From assembly GCA_003117195.1 (NCBI GenBank), contig BDSI01000183.1:62001-126000 (forward strand): a DNA stretch of 64,000 nt, read 5' to 3'. Position numbers and translations under genes: made by a program. Under the pieces are notes generated by a model that made no database searches, was not told where the DNA came from, and was given only the letters and a program-made list of their open reading frames with translations. Within the stretch, counting starts at the first letter, position 1; every line of letters begins with the position of its first letter. This DNA comes from Eudorina sp. 2006-703-Eu-15 (taxonomy: Eukaryota > Chlorophyta > Chlorophyceae > Chlamydomonadales > Volvocaceae). Positions 32,320 through 42,620 of the stretch are shown piece by piece.

Positions 32320-35300
32320 ATGGCCAGGTAGGTGCGGTGCGGTGCGGTGCGGTGACGCGACCCAGCAGGGGGTGGGTTGATACGGCGGGCGGCGTTGCGA
32401 CCAAGCTTGCTTGTCGCCGCATGCCAGCACAACTGCCGATCTATTAGCTTGTTAACGAGAATATCTGTATGTGTATGTTTTGTATGTAATGATATAATTA
32501 TTACAACGGGTGCCACACCAAAGGAAGTTGGCTGGGCGCTCGATGCCTGTCTACACGATTGAGCGGCGGGACGCAGCGGATAACCATCAACATGCCGTGC
32601 GGCGACCTTGCTCCGACGCCCCACCATCATCACCACCACCACCCTTACCTGCGTGAACGCCTTTCCTGGCCCCCTGCCTGTCCCCCTGCCTGCCTGCAGA
32701 AGTCGCGGTAAAACAGGCGTCCCCGCCGTCCCCTCCGGGCTCCGATCCGGCAGTGGCACCGGCACCGGAACGGACTCCGGCCCCGGTCCCGGCGACGGGA
32801 AGGGCGCCCCGAGGGCCGCTGGCGGCTGCGGCTGCGCGGGGGGAGCACCGAAAGCAGCGACAGCGGCTGCTCGTAAGACACCGCTGGCGCCTCGGGCGGC
32901 AGCAGCAGCCAGGCCGCTGCCGCTGCCGCAGGTGCTGCTGCAGGTGGTGGTGGCGGTGGCGGTGGGGGTGCTGACCACGACCCTGCCCGCGTGCTGTCCA
33001 GTCGTCGCCGCGGCGGCCGCTCCGCCGCCGGCACCCGGTACGTGCCGCACGTGCTGCTGCTGTACGTGTACGTACGACAGCCCGTACACATATAGAATAA
33101 TTACCGATGTACGTAGTAGCTCCCAGGTGCGGGTTCGCGGACTACTGTATCATGCATGCATGCATGCATGCTGGCTGGCTGGCTCGGGAGCGCCATTGCC
33201 GTACCCATCTGTCCGTTTGTGACATGTACGGTAAACGGTATGTTAAAATAAACCGAGAGACACGACTTGCGAGGCGACAAACGGTATGTGTGTGTGTGTA
33301 TGTACGACTATGAACTTGTCCCGCACACCATCCCCCACACTCACACCCACCATAACCCGACACGCCCCGCCCCCCCTTGTCCCTCACCCATACCTCACCA
33401 ATACCTCGCCCTCGCCCGCAGGCTGTCAGGCGCTGCAGGGCTACCTCCTCCTGCCCGACGTCGTCCTGGCGCTGGACCCCGACCAGATCCTGATGGGCGC
33501 CAACGTCCCCGGCGGCGGAGGCGGAGGCGGCGGAGGCGGAGGCGGTACGGATCTGTCAGCCTGGTCGAACGCCCTGTCGGCGGCCTGCGACCTGAGGCCC
33601 GACTGCGACGGCTTGGTGTACTTCACCGCCAACGTCAGCGTCAGCGGCGGTGGCGGCAGCGGCGGAGGCGGCTCCCTGCTGCCGTACAGCTCCGGCGGGG
33701 TGGACCGGGGCGGCTGGATGTTCAACAACCGCTCCAGGGTGCCGCGCGCGGAGGTGCTTCGAGGTGCCTGTTCGTACATCAAGCTGCCCACGGGTGAGGG
33801 GTTGGTTGAGGTGGTTGCGGGGGTGGTTAAGGAGGTGGTTGAGGGATTGGTGGCATCTGATCCTTGTAGTTCCCTGCCCCATATCTGACATCGCCCCTCC
33901 CTGCTACCGATATGTGTTTAGCTGTTTACCGTTACGCCCCGGAGTGCCCGTCCACCTCTTAAACCTCAGGGCCGCAACACACAACCCGTGTACCATGTGA
34001 GATCGGGGCGTTTCGCGGGATGTGTTCTGTGTGTGTGTTTTTGTGTGTCTCTCCAGTCTCCAGCTCTCCACACACACCCCTTCTCCCCCCCCACCTCCCC
34101 CTCTCCCCCCACCTCTCCCGCCACCCCGCCCCAGTGTGCCCCCCGGGGCCCGACGGCTTCACCGTCCAGACCGACGCCGCCCTCCTCACCTCCCCCCCGG
34201 CGGCCAAGGTCCTGGAGACCGACGTGTACTGGTGGGGCGTCGTGTACAACAACCGCTGCCGGCGGTCCGCGGGCTGCGACCACTTCGTTACGGAGAACGT
34301 GTTCCTGAGGCCCCGGCTGTTCCGGTACACGCTGCTGGGCACCACCTACGCCGCGGGCGGCAGGGCGCTGCAGGCGACCTACAAACACGGCATCTGCAGC
34401 TACTCGAGGGACGGGCTGGGTGGGTGCGGGGTGGCGTGCAGGGGTGTGGGGGTGTAGGGGTGTGGAGGTGTGGGGGTGTGGGGGTGTGGGGGTGTGGGGT
34501 GGGGTGGGGGTGTGGGGTGGGGTGGGCTGGATGGGCTGTGTGGGGTGTGGGGTGTGGGGTGTGGGGTGTGGGGTGGGGGGTGTGGGAGTGTGGGAGTGTG
34601 GGGGGTGGGATTTGACACGCTGTGGCGCGTGCACGCGCCGTACACATGTCGTATGTGTACGACGGGTGGAACACAGGACGGACGCGATAGGCTCCAAGCT
34701 CTCTCTCTGCCTGCCTTGCGGCATCGATCGACACGGATATAGCTGCTAACTATTCTATGATAAATACACTACTCAAGCAACGCTTAGTTGGCGATGGCTG
34801 TGTGGCTGGAAGGATAGACTCAACCACCAACCTACCTACTCCCAAAAAAAACAACCGAAACGTCGAACTGCTCAACCGCCCACCCAACCACCCCACCCGC
34901 CTGCGCACCGCAGCCCAGATGCCGCCAACGCCCCCTCCGCCCTCACCGGTCCCGTACGACTCGCCGCCTCCGACCACCAAGCCGCCGCCCTCCCCCTCCC
35001 CGCCGCTGCCACCGCCACCACCTCCGTCGCCGCCGCCACTGCCACCTCCGGTGCCTCCTCCCCTCGCCCCTTCGAACGCACCTCAAGGCTCGCCCCCGCC
35101 CCCGCTGCAGTCACCGCCAACCCCCCCGCCCCCGCCGCCTCCTACACCTCCTGCCGACCTTTCGCCCCCATCTATGAGTCTGCCACCCTCCCCGCTGCCG
35201 CCGCCGCCGCCGTCACCACCACCGCCACCACCGCCACCGCCGCCGTCACCACCACTGCCGCCGTCACCACCTCCGTCACCAACCCCACCCCACCACCGTC

Positions 35301-35623
35301 GCCGTCACCACCCCCACCCCCACCACCGTCGCCGCCGCCACCACCGCCCCGACCACCGCTGCCGCCGCCACCACGCCCGACCCGGCGACCCTCCCTGGCG
35401 CCGCCGCCGCCATCACCCCCACCCCCACCCCCACCACCTTCCCCTATCTCCCCTTTCTCGCAGCTCGAACTGTTCATCAACACCTTCCCCTTCTCAAGCT
35501 GCATGCAGCGTAGCCTGACTAATACGCCGTACAGGTTATCGTCGCCGAGCGGCCCCTTGAACGTCACCTCGACGTCGCAGACCTACTGCTTCACCGTATC
35601 CACAGTGGCAACACCTCCGCCCC

Positions 35624-35659
<36 letters not shown>

Positions 35660-35822
35660 CAGCAGGTGGCGACGGCGAGTTTTTCGCGACTGCCGCCGGC
35701 GGCGCCAGCGGCGGCGGCGGCGGCAACCAATGCGCGGCCATGGTCCTCAACAAAATTGAACTGATCATCGGTAGGGCCGGGTGTGTGTTCGTAAAGGGGG
35801 GGGTCAGTGCGAAACCGGGGCG

Positions 35823-35910
<88 letters not shown>

Positions 35911-37048
35911 CTTGAGAAGCCGCGAGATGAGAAATCAATGGCCAGGATGACCTGAACCAGTAAATTGCCGGGTGTGTGGGTGTGTGGGTGTGTGGGTGTG
36001 TGGGTGTGTGGGTGTGTGGGTGTGTGGGTGTGTGGGTGTGTGGGTGTGTGGGTGTGTGGGTGTGTGGGTGTGTGGGTGTGTGGGTGTGTGGGTGTGTGGG
36101 TGTGTGGGTGTGTGGGTGTGTGGGTGTGTGGGTGTGTGGGTGTGTGGGTGTGTGGGTGTGTGGGTGTGTGGGTGTGTGGGTGTGTGGGTGTGTGGGTGTG
36201 TGGGTGTGTGGGTGTGTGGGTGTGTGGGTGTGTGGGTGTGTGGGTGTGTGGGTGTGTGGGTGTGTGGGTGTGTGGGTGTGTGGGTGTGTGGGTGTGTGGG
36301 TGTGTGGGTGTGTGGGTGTGTGGGTGTGTGGGTGTGTGGGTGTGTGGGTGTGTGGGTGTGTGGGTGTGTGGGTGTGTGGGTGTGTGGGTGTGTGGGTGTG
36401 TGGGTGTGTGGGTGTGTGGGTGTGTGGGTGTGTGGGTGTGTGGGTGTGTGGGTGTGTGGGTGTGTGGGTGTGTGGGTGTGTGGGTGTGTGGGTGTGTGGG
36501 TGTGTGGGTGTGTGTTGATCGGCTCGTCACCACGTCAGGGCCCCCCCTGCCCTCCCCTCCCCATTGCCTCCCTCCCTTCCCCCTCCCCTCCTCCCAACCC
36601 CACCCCCGTCCTCTCCCGGGTGTCAGACCCGACCTGCCTGGACCCCGCCACCCGCCCCGTCACCCGCGCCACCCTCAACGGCGCCCCCGTGTCGCCCCTC
36701 TACACGCAAAAGGAGTGGTACGGCAAGATGTACGGCATCCTGGGCTTCAGTCGCCTGTCGTACTACACCCCGACCGCCTTCCCGCCGGAGGGGCTGCGAC
36801 TGTGCCTGGCGCTCAACACCCGCAGCGGCCGCTGCGCCTCGCCTGCCGGCCTGTGCTACGGCCCCCCCGGCGTCAGCGGCGCCGGCACGCCCAACGCTCC
36901 ACCTCCTCCTCCTCCTCCCTCCTCCACTGCCACCACCGCTACCCCTACGCCTACCCCCACCCCCACCACTGCCGCCACCGCAATGTGTATCTACTCGCTG
37001 TTTGATGCCGACAGGTCTTGTTGCCCAGTGGGTGCCGTACCGGCCTAG
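32320..37048 (+). CDS. Pherophorin (extracellular-matrix Hyp-rich glycoprotein)
   Basis: Six exons: 32320-32327, 32700-33037, 33422-33793, 34135-34419, 34914-35770, 36627-37048; phases agree at all junctions. About 760 residues are encoded if one base is restored in the C-run near 35288, where the frame breaks. The start has a good context (AAGCATGG) but the first coding exon is only 8 bp, so it is inferred. A hydrophobic segment near residues 75-105 could be a signal peptide or anchor. Two Cys-containing modules follow, each in its own exon (WMFNNRS...GACSYIK; WWGVVYNNRC...GICSYSR). A Pro/Ser rod comes next, then the pherophorin domain (NTFPFSSCMQ, PYRLSSP, YCFTV, NKIEL, LRLCLAL, CIYSLFDADRSCCPVG). 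Pherophorins build the wall or matrix of volvocine algae. Confidence 0.85.
35825..36512. repeat. (GT)n and (TGTGTGGG)n arrays in a pherophorin intron
   Basis: The intron between 35770 and 36627 holds about 40 GT dinucleotides (35825-35907), a 60-bp spacer, and then a virtually perfect octamer array TGTGTGGG from about 35967 to 36512 (about 68 copies). The open frames across it are a trivial result of the repeat. Its uniformity implies recent expansion. Confidence 0.9.
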
Positions 37049-37255
37049 CCAGCCCAGTGGGTGCCGTACCGGCCTAGTCAGCCCAGTGGGTGCCGTACCG
37101 GACTAGCCAGCCCAGTGGGTGCCGTACCGGACTAGCCAGCCCAGTGGGTGCCGTACCGGACTAGCCAGCCCAGTGGGTGCCGTACCGGACTAGCCAGCCC
37201 TGTGGGTACCGTACCGGACTAGCCAGCCCAGTGGGTGCCGTACCGGACTAGCCAG
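37024..37255 (+). repeat. 29-bp minisatellite starting inside the pherophorin stop codon region
   Basis: Eight copies of a 29-bp unit (CCCAGTGGGTGCCGTACCGG then ACTAGCCAG) start every 29 bp from 37024. The first copy encodes the last residues of the pherophorin (PVGAVPA) and its TAG stop; the other seven lie in the 3' UTR. Confidence 0.9.
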
Positions 37256-38202
37256 GCCCTCGTACAGTGCAGCCTGCAGGGACCAGCCCGTACAGAGCCG
37301 TCCGTACGGTCAGTGAGGGAGCAGCCGCGCTGCTGCATCCTTCTCCCTGCCTAGGCTTGCCTCCCTCTGCATGAGAAGTGATGAGAAGTGCCTTTGAGCA
37401 GTGATGAGAAGTGATGGGATGAAAAGTGATGATGATGTTGGGAAATATAAAGACGGTATGCGGATGGGATCGACCGGGGTCCCGGATCGGCCATCCCGAG
37501 ACGGGCGAAGCGCCGGAACATAGGTTCCGTTGGGGACCGGACTGGAACAGACCCAACATTGTTTTAAATTGTACATGATGATAAACAAGGAGGGGGAGGT
37601 AGTTACAATGTATATATCATCAGCAGCGCAAGGAGGTCGTTCCATTTAATCAGCTGCTGCCGCTGCCGCTGCCGCTGCAGCCGACGAACGGCCCGGTCCG
37701 TCCCCGCCTCTGAGGTCTGCGCTGTTTGTTGGTGGGCGGCCAGCGGGCCAGGTAGATAACCGACTCCAATCATCTCTCCAAGTGGATACTGTAGGAAGGT
37801 GGTCAGGCAGCTGGGGGAGGCCCTGCCTGGTGGGAGTTCGTTTTGGGGAGTCAGTGCGGCAGTCAGGCGCGCAGGCGGGCGGGCCGCCCTTGCTAGCTGC
37901 TGCTGCTGCTTCTGTTGCTGCTGTTGCTGCTACTGCTGTTGCTGCTGTACGGCCCTACACATATTGCATATATCTGTTATATATAGCCGGCGGACCTCCG
38001 TTGGTCCGTTGGTGATATCGGTTCTGGTTCTGGTTGAGGTTGGGGTTGACATTGCGGTTGGGTTTTTTGCGGTTGTACAGATCACGTACGGTATGTGCAT
38101 TCGTCATGCATGTCATCATAATCATCATTATTCGTAGCGTCTACCTCTGAATACGGCATATATCTACATGTCTACCTCTGAATACGGTGCGTATATACAA
38201 TG

Positions 38203-38260
38203 AATGAATGTTACAGCGGACCCCAACGGGATCATCGGTGTATACCAGAGCAAGCCCCAG
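38203..38260 (-). mobile_element. 58-bp 5'-truncated LINE insertion with 9-bp target duplication
   Basis: On the minus strand this is the last 58 bp of the LINE 3' end seen at 3355-3420, including GGGGCTTGCTCTGG, GTCCGCTGTAACATTC and the ATTC tail. It is bounded by TATACAATG at 38194-38202 and 38261-38269. It is a complete record of target-primed insertion of a severely truncated copy. Confidence 0.8.
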
Positions 38261-38715
38261 TATACAATGTACAGCAATACGTCCTTCCGCGCGCCGCCCT
38301 TGCACGCGGCACGGGGGGGGGCCCGTCTGCCTCGTGCGTGCACAGGCACCATCATCATCATTCGTTCGTTCGTACCTTTGTTCGTGCTTTCGTTCGTACT
38401 GCGGGCTGCTGTGGGCCTCACGCTCGGTGCAAGCAGGGCTATGACATGCGGCCGGGGTCGTTAGCCCGGGTTTGTGCGGATGCGGGGGTGTAGGTGTGTG
38501 TGCGTGAGTTTGTGCGTGGCGGGGGGGGGGGCGGCCGTCGGGGTAGCGGTGTGATTCGGCGGGTCTGGCGCGGTTTCCAGGAGAAGCAATCCTGCCGCGC
38601 TGGTAACCTGGCGTGGTGGCCGGTATGGCTGCATGACCCCCCCAACACGGGTGATGGAGGATGGGTGTGCAGTCCTTGGTAGGGGCGGGTTGATGAGATG
38701 AGGCGCCTACGAAGA

Positions 38716-38777
38716 AGCTGTCTGGGCCCGTTGGAAGCTTCGAACACCCGGTCGGGAGACGGGTCCACCTTGTAACG
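38716..38777 (+). repeat. Dispersed repeat with TGTAA, copy 2
   Basis: This is the partner of 31291-31342. It shares AGCTGTCTGGGCCCGTTGGA and CACCCGGTCGGGAGACGGG, then TCCACCTTGTAACG, with an extra AGCTTCGA insertion. Confidence 0.5.
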
Positions 38778-39378
38778 ATAACTACTACTACACAAGACAC
38801 AACAGCTTGCTGCATGCGCGCAGCAGGCCATGCGCGCCTGTTTGTTTGTCCGTTCATCAGTTCGTTGATCAGTTGGTTGGTGGGTTGGTCTCGAAACAGC
38901 AAAGGCAGGCTGTGTGTGACGTTTTCATTCGGGGTGTGAACGGTACATTTGGGGGGGCAGGGGGCCAGGCGGCTTGCCGTACAGATGTCGTACAGCCGCA
39001 CGCGCTGTAAGGCCCTATTGAAGACAACCACAGTCGTTTGGAAGCTAGGGTTTGCCCGCGGGTGGGTACCTGTAGGGATGAGGGAGCAGGCTTGCTATCT
39101 TCCTTGGCGGGAGGTTCTACAAGCTTAGATATGTTCCTCTCAAACGCGCAGGAAAGTTCGATGGATGGTCAGATCTTTTCTGCTGCGGCAGCCCAAAACG
39201 TTCTTGTCAGCTTACGACCAGCTCGCCAGCCACCGCCGCCGCTACCACTACTGAGCATCCTTCATGCCCCGATCGCAAATGAGAAGATTGTCACCACACC
39301 CACGAGCACAAGTACAGCCAATGCATCACCGATGGCCATCAGAATCGAACGTTCGAAGCCGCACCCTTAGATCTTTTT

Positions 39379-39420
39379 GGGCGGGGCCCCAGCGCGAAGC
39401 GCGTTCGGGGGGCCCCGCCC
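39379..39420. repeat. GC-rich hairpin with nested palindrome
   Basis: A perfect 12-bp stem (GGGCGGGGCCCC at 39379-39390, complement at 39409-39420) encloses an 18-nt loop. The loop itself contains GCGCGAAGCGCG, a second hairpin. No other copy was noticed in the window. Confidence 0.75.
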
Positions 39421-39436
39421 CCTAGGATTGCCCATG

Positions 39437-39474
<38 letters not shown>

Positions 39475-41103
39475 TGTGCGTGCGTGCGCCGTGCGTGGGT
39501 AACGGCAAAACGTTCATTATCCGCTAGTAAAGCTCCGCGGTCTCCATGGACCCAGCAGGTCAACATCCACCCAACGCCTCTCGCGCTCATGTTTGTACCG
39601 GTTACGGTACGGGACTGACTGCGAGCGGACCTCTTCCGCCCCCTCCCTCCCTCCCTCCCCCTCCCTCCCGCCCCCCTCGCCGCTCCAGTATCCCCCTCCG
39701 ATTGATTGGGACGTGCCAAATATTACATGTAGATATTATGTAGGTATGTATGTGCCTATGTGTCTTTGTTCCCATGTCACGGCATGATGGCCCATTAGAA
39801 CAGCAGTCGTCGAGAAACAACCTAGATTCCCGGCTGTTGACAGTTGGCAGTTGGCAGTTGGCGCTTGCAAGGGTGAACCATGGTTCCCCGCGTGGCAGTT
39901 GACAGTTGGCGCTTGCAGCAGCCTGCCGCCCTGCATCGTCCACATCACTGTCCCCTCATCCCTTCACCGCCGCCCCCCCCCCCCCACACACACACCATCC
40001 TCAACTATATTTGGGCACTGCTCTGCCCCCCTTGCATGTCATGCACACCTGGTTTCTGTTCTGCCTGCCTGAGAACACACCACCACCACTACCACCACCA
40101 ACAACAACAACCACCACCGCCCCTCCTAACACCCGACAGGACAGGCCCCCTGGAATGAATTAAACCGACAGGTGGGTGGGTGGGTGGGTGGGTGCGTGTT
40201 GCCACCGCAGCGGCTAAAGCAGCCCGCAGGCCTGGTGGATCTTTGGATGGGACCCGTAGAGCGTGCCGTACATATGTACGTAATGTACGTAATGTACGTA
40301 CGTACGGATGACGCACCAGCGGGCTGCAATCCGATTCTCATGCCAGGCAAGAACTCCACAAAACACCCACCCGACCCCGGATGTACCCTCATGCTGCACG
40401 CAGACCCTCGTACCGTACCCTCGTACAGGCCGTACATGGACATCCGTACATCAGATCTCAACGCATATCCTTTGGCTGCGCAACCGTACAATGGCCAAGA
40501 CCTCCGCTCCACCAATGGTCAAGCACCACCGCAGCAACAACCACCGCACCGCACCGCACCGCACGAAATAAGAATCAATCTATGAATGGTGGCCCACACC
40601 GTAGGCCAGTTGAGATGGCGGTCAGCTGCTTTTAGTTTTCAATTCATGTCATGTCGCGACGTTGGATGAATGGACGGACGGATCCTCCTCCTCCTCCTGC
40701 GCAACCCAACCCAACACACTGCAGCAGCAACGGCTGCGGCAGCTAGCTACATCGTGCCACGCCTGTCCCTACCTACCGCCCGCCAGCAGGGGTCCCCGCG
40801 CGCTGCACGACACGTTTGGATCCACACACACACACACACACACCGGTGCAGCACATACGGCACGTACCCCTCCCCATCCCCCTATCGGTTGTCGCTCGCC
40901 GTCCCCCCGGGCCCAACCCTCATACGCGCACAGCCACTTGCGCCGACCCTCGAACCCGTCAACCCCCCCACCCATCCCCCGCAGTTACACACTGCCCTCC
41001 CCCCCCCTGGTGAAGTCGCTCGCTAGCTGTCGTGCCGTTGGGCTGACTAACTCACCCACGTCGATCCATCGGCGCCTCCTCACCCCGCCTCGTCCTCCGC
41101 CTC

Positions 41104-41300
41104 CACTTCTTCCTCCTCCTCCTCCTCCTCCTCCTCCTCCTCCTCCTCCTCCTCCTCCTCCTCCTCCTCCTTCTCCTCCTCCATCTCCACCTCCACCTCC
41201 TCCGCCATCTCCTCCGCCACTTCCTCCGCCATCTCCTCCGCCACTTCCTCCTCCGCCGCTTCCTCCTCCGCCTCCTCCACCTTCTCCGCCATCTCCTCCG
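41104..41300. repeat. (TCC)n-rich triplet tract
   Basis: An uninterrupted CTC/TCC run at 41104-41172 is followed by imperfect triplets to about 41300. It yields long open frames (poly-Pro, poly-Glu or Arg) but has no flanking wall-protein domain, so I call it a microsatellite. Confidence 0.7.
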
Positions 41301-42620
41301 CCGCATCCCGTTGCCGCTGTCCGCTGGGTCAGACGACACCCAACCAACCACCCAACCAACCAATCAACGCATACACACACCTACACACACGTACAAGCTC
41401 ACCGGCAGACGACGCCGCAACGTGTTCGTACAGTCGTACAAACACCTACCTACTTACGTACCCACATACAGACTTCGCACCCCCTCCCCCTACACACACA
41501 ATCCGGGGGTTGGGGTTGGGGAACTGAAACCCTAGGCGTCCCCCGGGGGTTGGGGCAGGAGGTTGGGAAGGGCTCGCGGGGTCACATGTGTACGACACCG
41601 CATCGGTAGGACGCCACGTGGCCCCATCTGCCGCGCGGCTGCTTTCCGCCGCACAGCCGTACACATGTGCAGATGTACATCACATATCTTGAGATCCAGA
41701 GCAGATCCGATGAGATCCGGACCAGATCTTGGTCAGCAGGTCATCGCCGTACTACTGCAGCAGCAACAACTTGTGCCGTACACCAATCCTGTCCGGCCCG
41801 GTGAGGTCCAATGTGTCCAATGCCCTCACACACACGCGCACGCACACACACACACGCGTGCACAGCATTTGCGGGCACGTCCCCCTTCTTATCAGCCCCG
41901 GTCAATCGATTCAATCCCCACTATTATTACCAATATCCCTAAGTACACAATTGACAGCAGCTGCAGCAGCAACATCATCGTCATCAACAACGGGTTGTCA
42001 GTCCCGCGGGTGTGTGTGTGTGTGACTGCGTAATCCATCATATATAGGGGCCGCACGACAGGCAGGCTGGGGCTCGACGTACATCCTGTCGTGCGGCCCA
42101 GGCGCCTGTACGGATCTGATGACATCTCAGCACCAGCGAGAGGTTCCACAATCCTTGTGCATTATCCGTCCGACCGACAAGGCAGGCTGGCAGGCAAGCG
42201 GGATAACATAAATAAGAAGCAAGCCAACAACCGCCGTCATCCTGAATGTGCCAGCCTAAAAACGCCGTACATACGTGTGGCATGCTCTCAGGCACGGTCC
42301 AGTCTGTCATGAGCAATTCAAATTCAAATTCATGTTCACATCGACCAAACCCACCCCACCCCACCCGGCCCGGCGCGCGGCGGTCTCTTCCTGAATGTCG
42401 GTCCTGAGGTGAGTCAGACAGCACACCCACCCACCCACCCACCCACCCACCCACCCACAACCAGACACACACACACACGCATTGAGGATGTGGTGCCGAA
42501 CAGCTCCTGTTTGGACCTTGCCGTACAAGCTTGCCGTACAATCTCACACACAACACCGTCGGCGTGTCGTACAAGAAAGAAAACACGGCCCGCAGGCCGC
42601 CGCCGCCGCCGCCGCCGTCA

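Larger units (their letters stand above)
37256..42620. other. Gene-poor convergent intergenic region
   Basis: This lies between the ends of the pherophorin gene (plus) and the large Hyp-rich gene (minus). It contains CTG-rich simple sequence (37899-37946), a tiny LINE insertion (38203-38260), a dispersed repeat (38716-38777), a GC-rich hairpin (39379-39420), (GT)n (39438-39478), GTACGTAA repeats (40275-40305), a CCT-triplet tract (41104-41300) and (CCCA)n at 42425-42460. Open frames there are compositional; I see no gene. Confidence 0.5.

Noticed and set aside
35967..36512. Interstitial telomere
   Set aside because: The volvocine telomere repeat is TTTTAGGG; TGTGTGGG has the same length but a different sequence and lies inside an intron, so a microsatellite is the simpler reading.
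35965..36518. Long open frames encoding CGCVGVWV- or HTHTPTHP-type peptides
   Set aside because: They arise only because an 8-bp repeat without stops is open in several frames on both strands; the region is intronic by splice phase.
37024..37255. CRISPR-like array
   Set aside because: The 29-bp units are contiguous with no spacers, and the genome is eukaryotic.
39038..39370. 110-residue plus-strand frame as a small gene
   Set aside because: It has no ATG start, no recognisable domain and no conserved-looking core; it is kept only as part of the intergenic region.
40662..41609. Plus-strand Pro-rich frame as another Hyp-rich wall protein
   Set aside because: The Pro run is a (TCC)n microsatellite; there is no signal peptide, Cys domain or pherophorin domain on either side.
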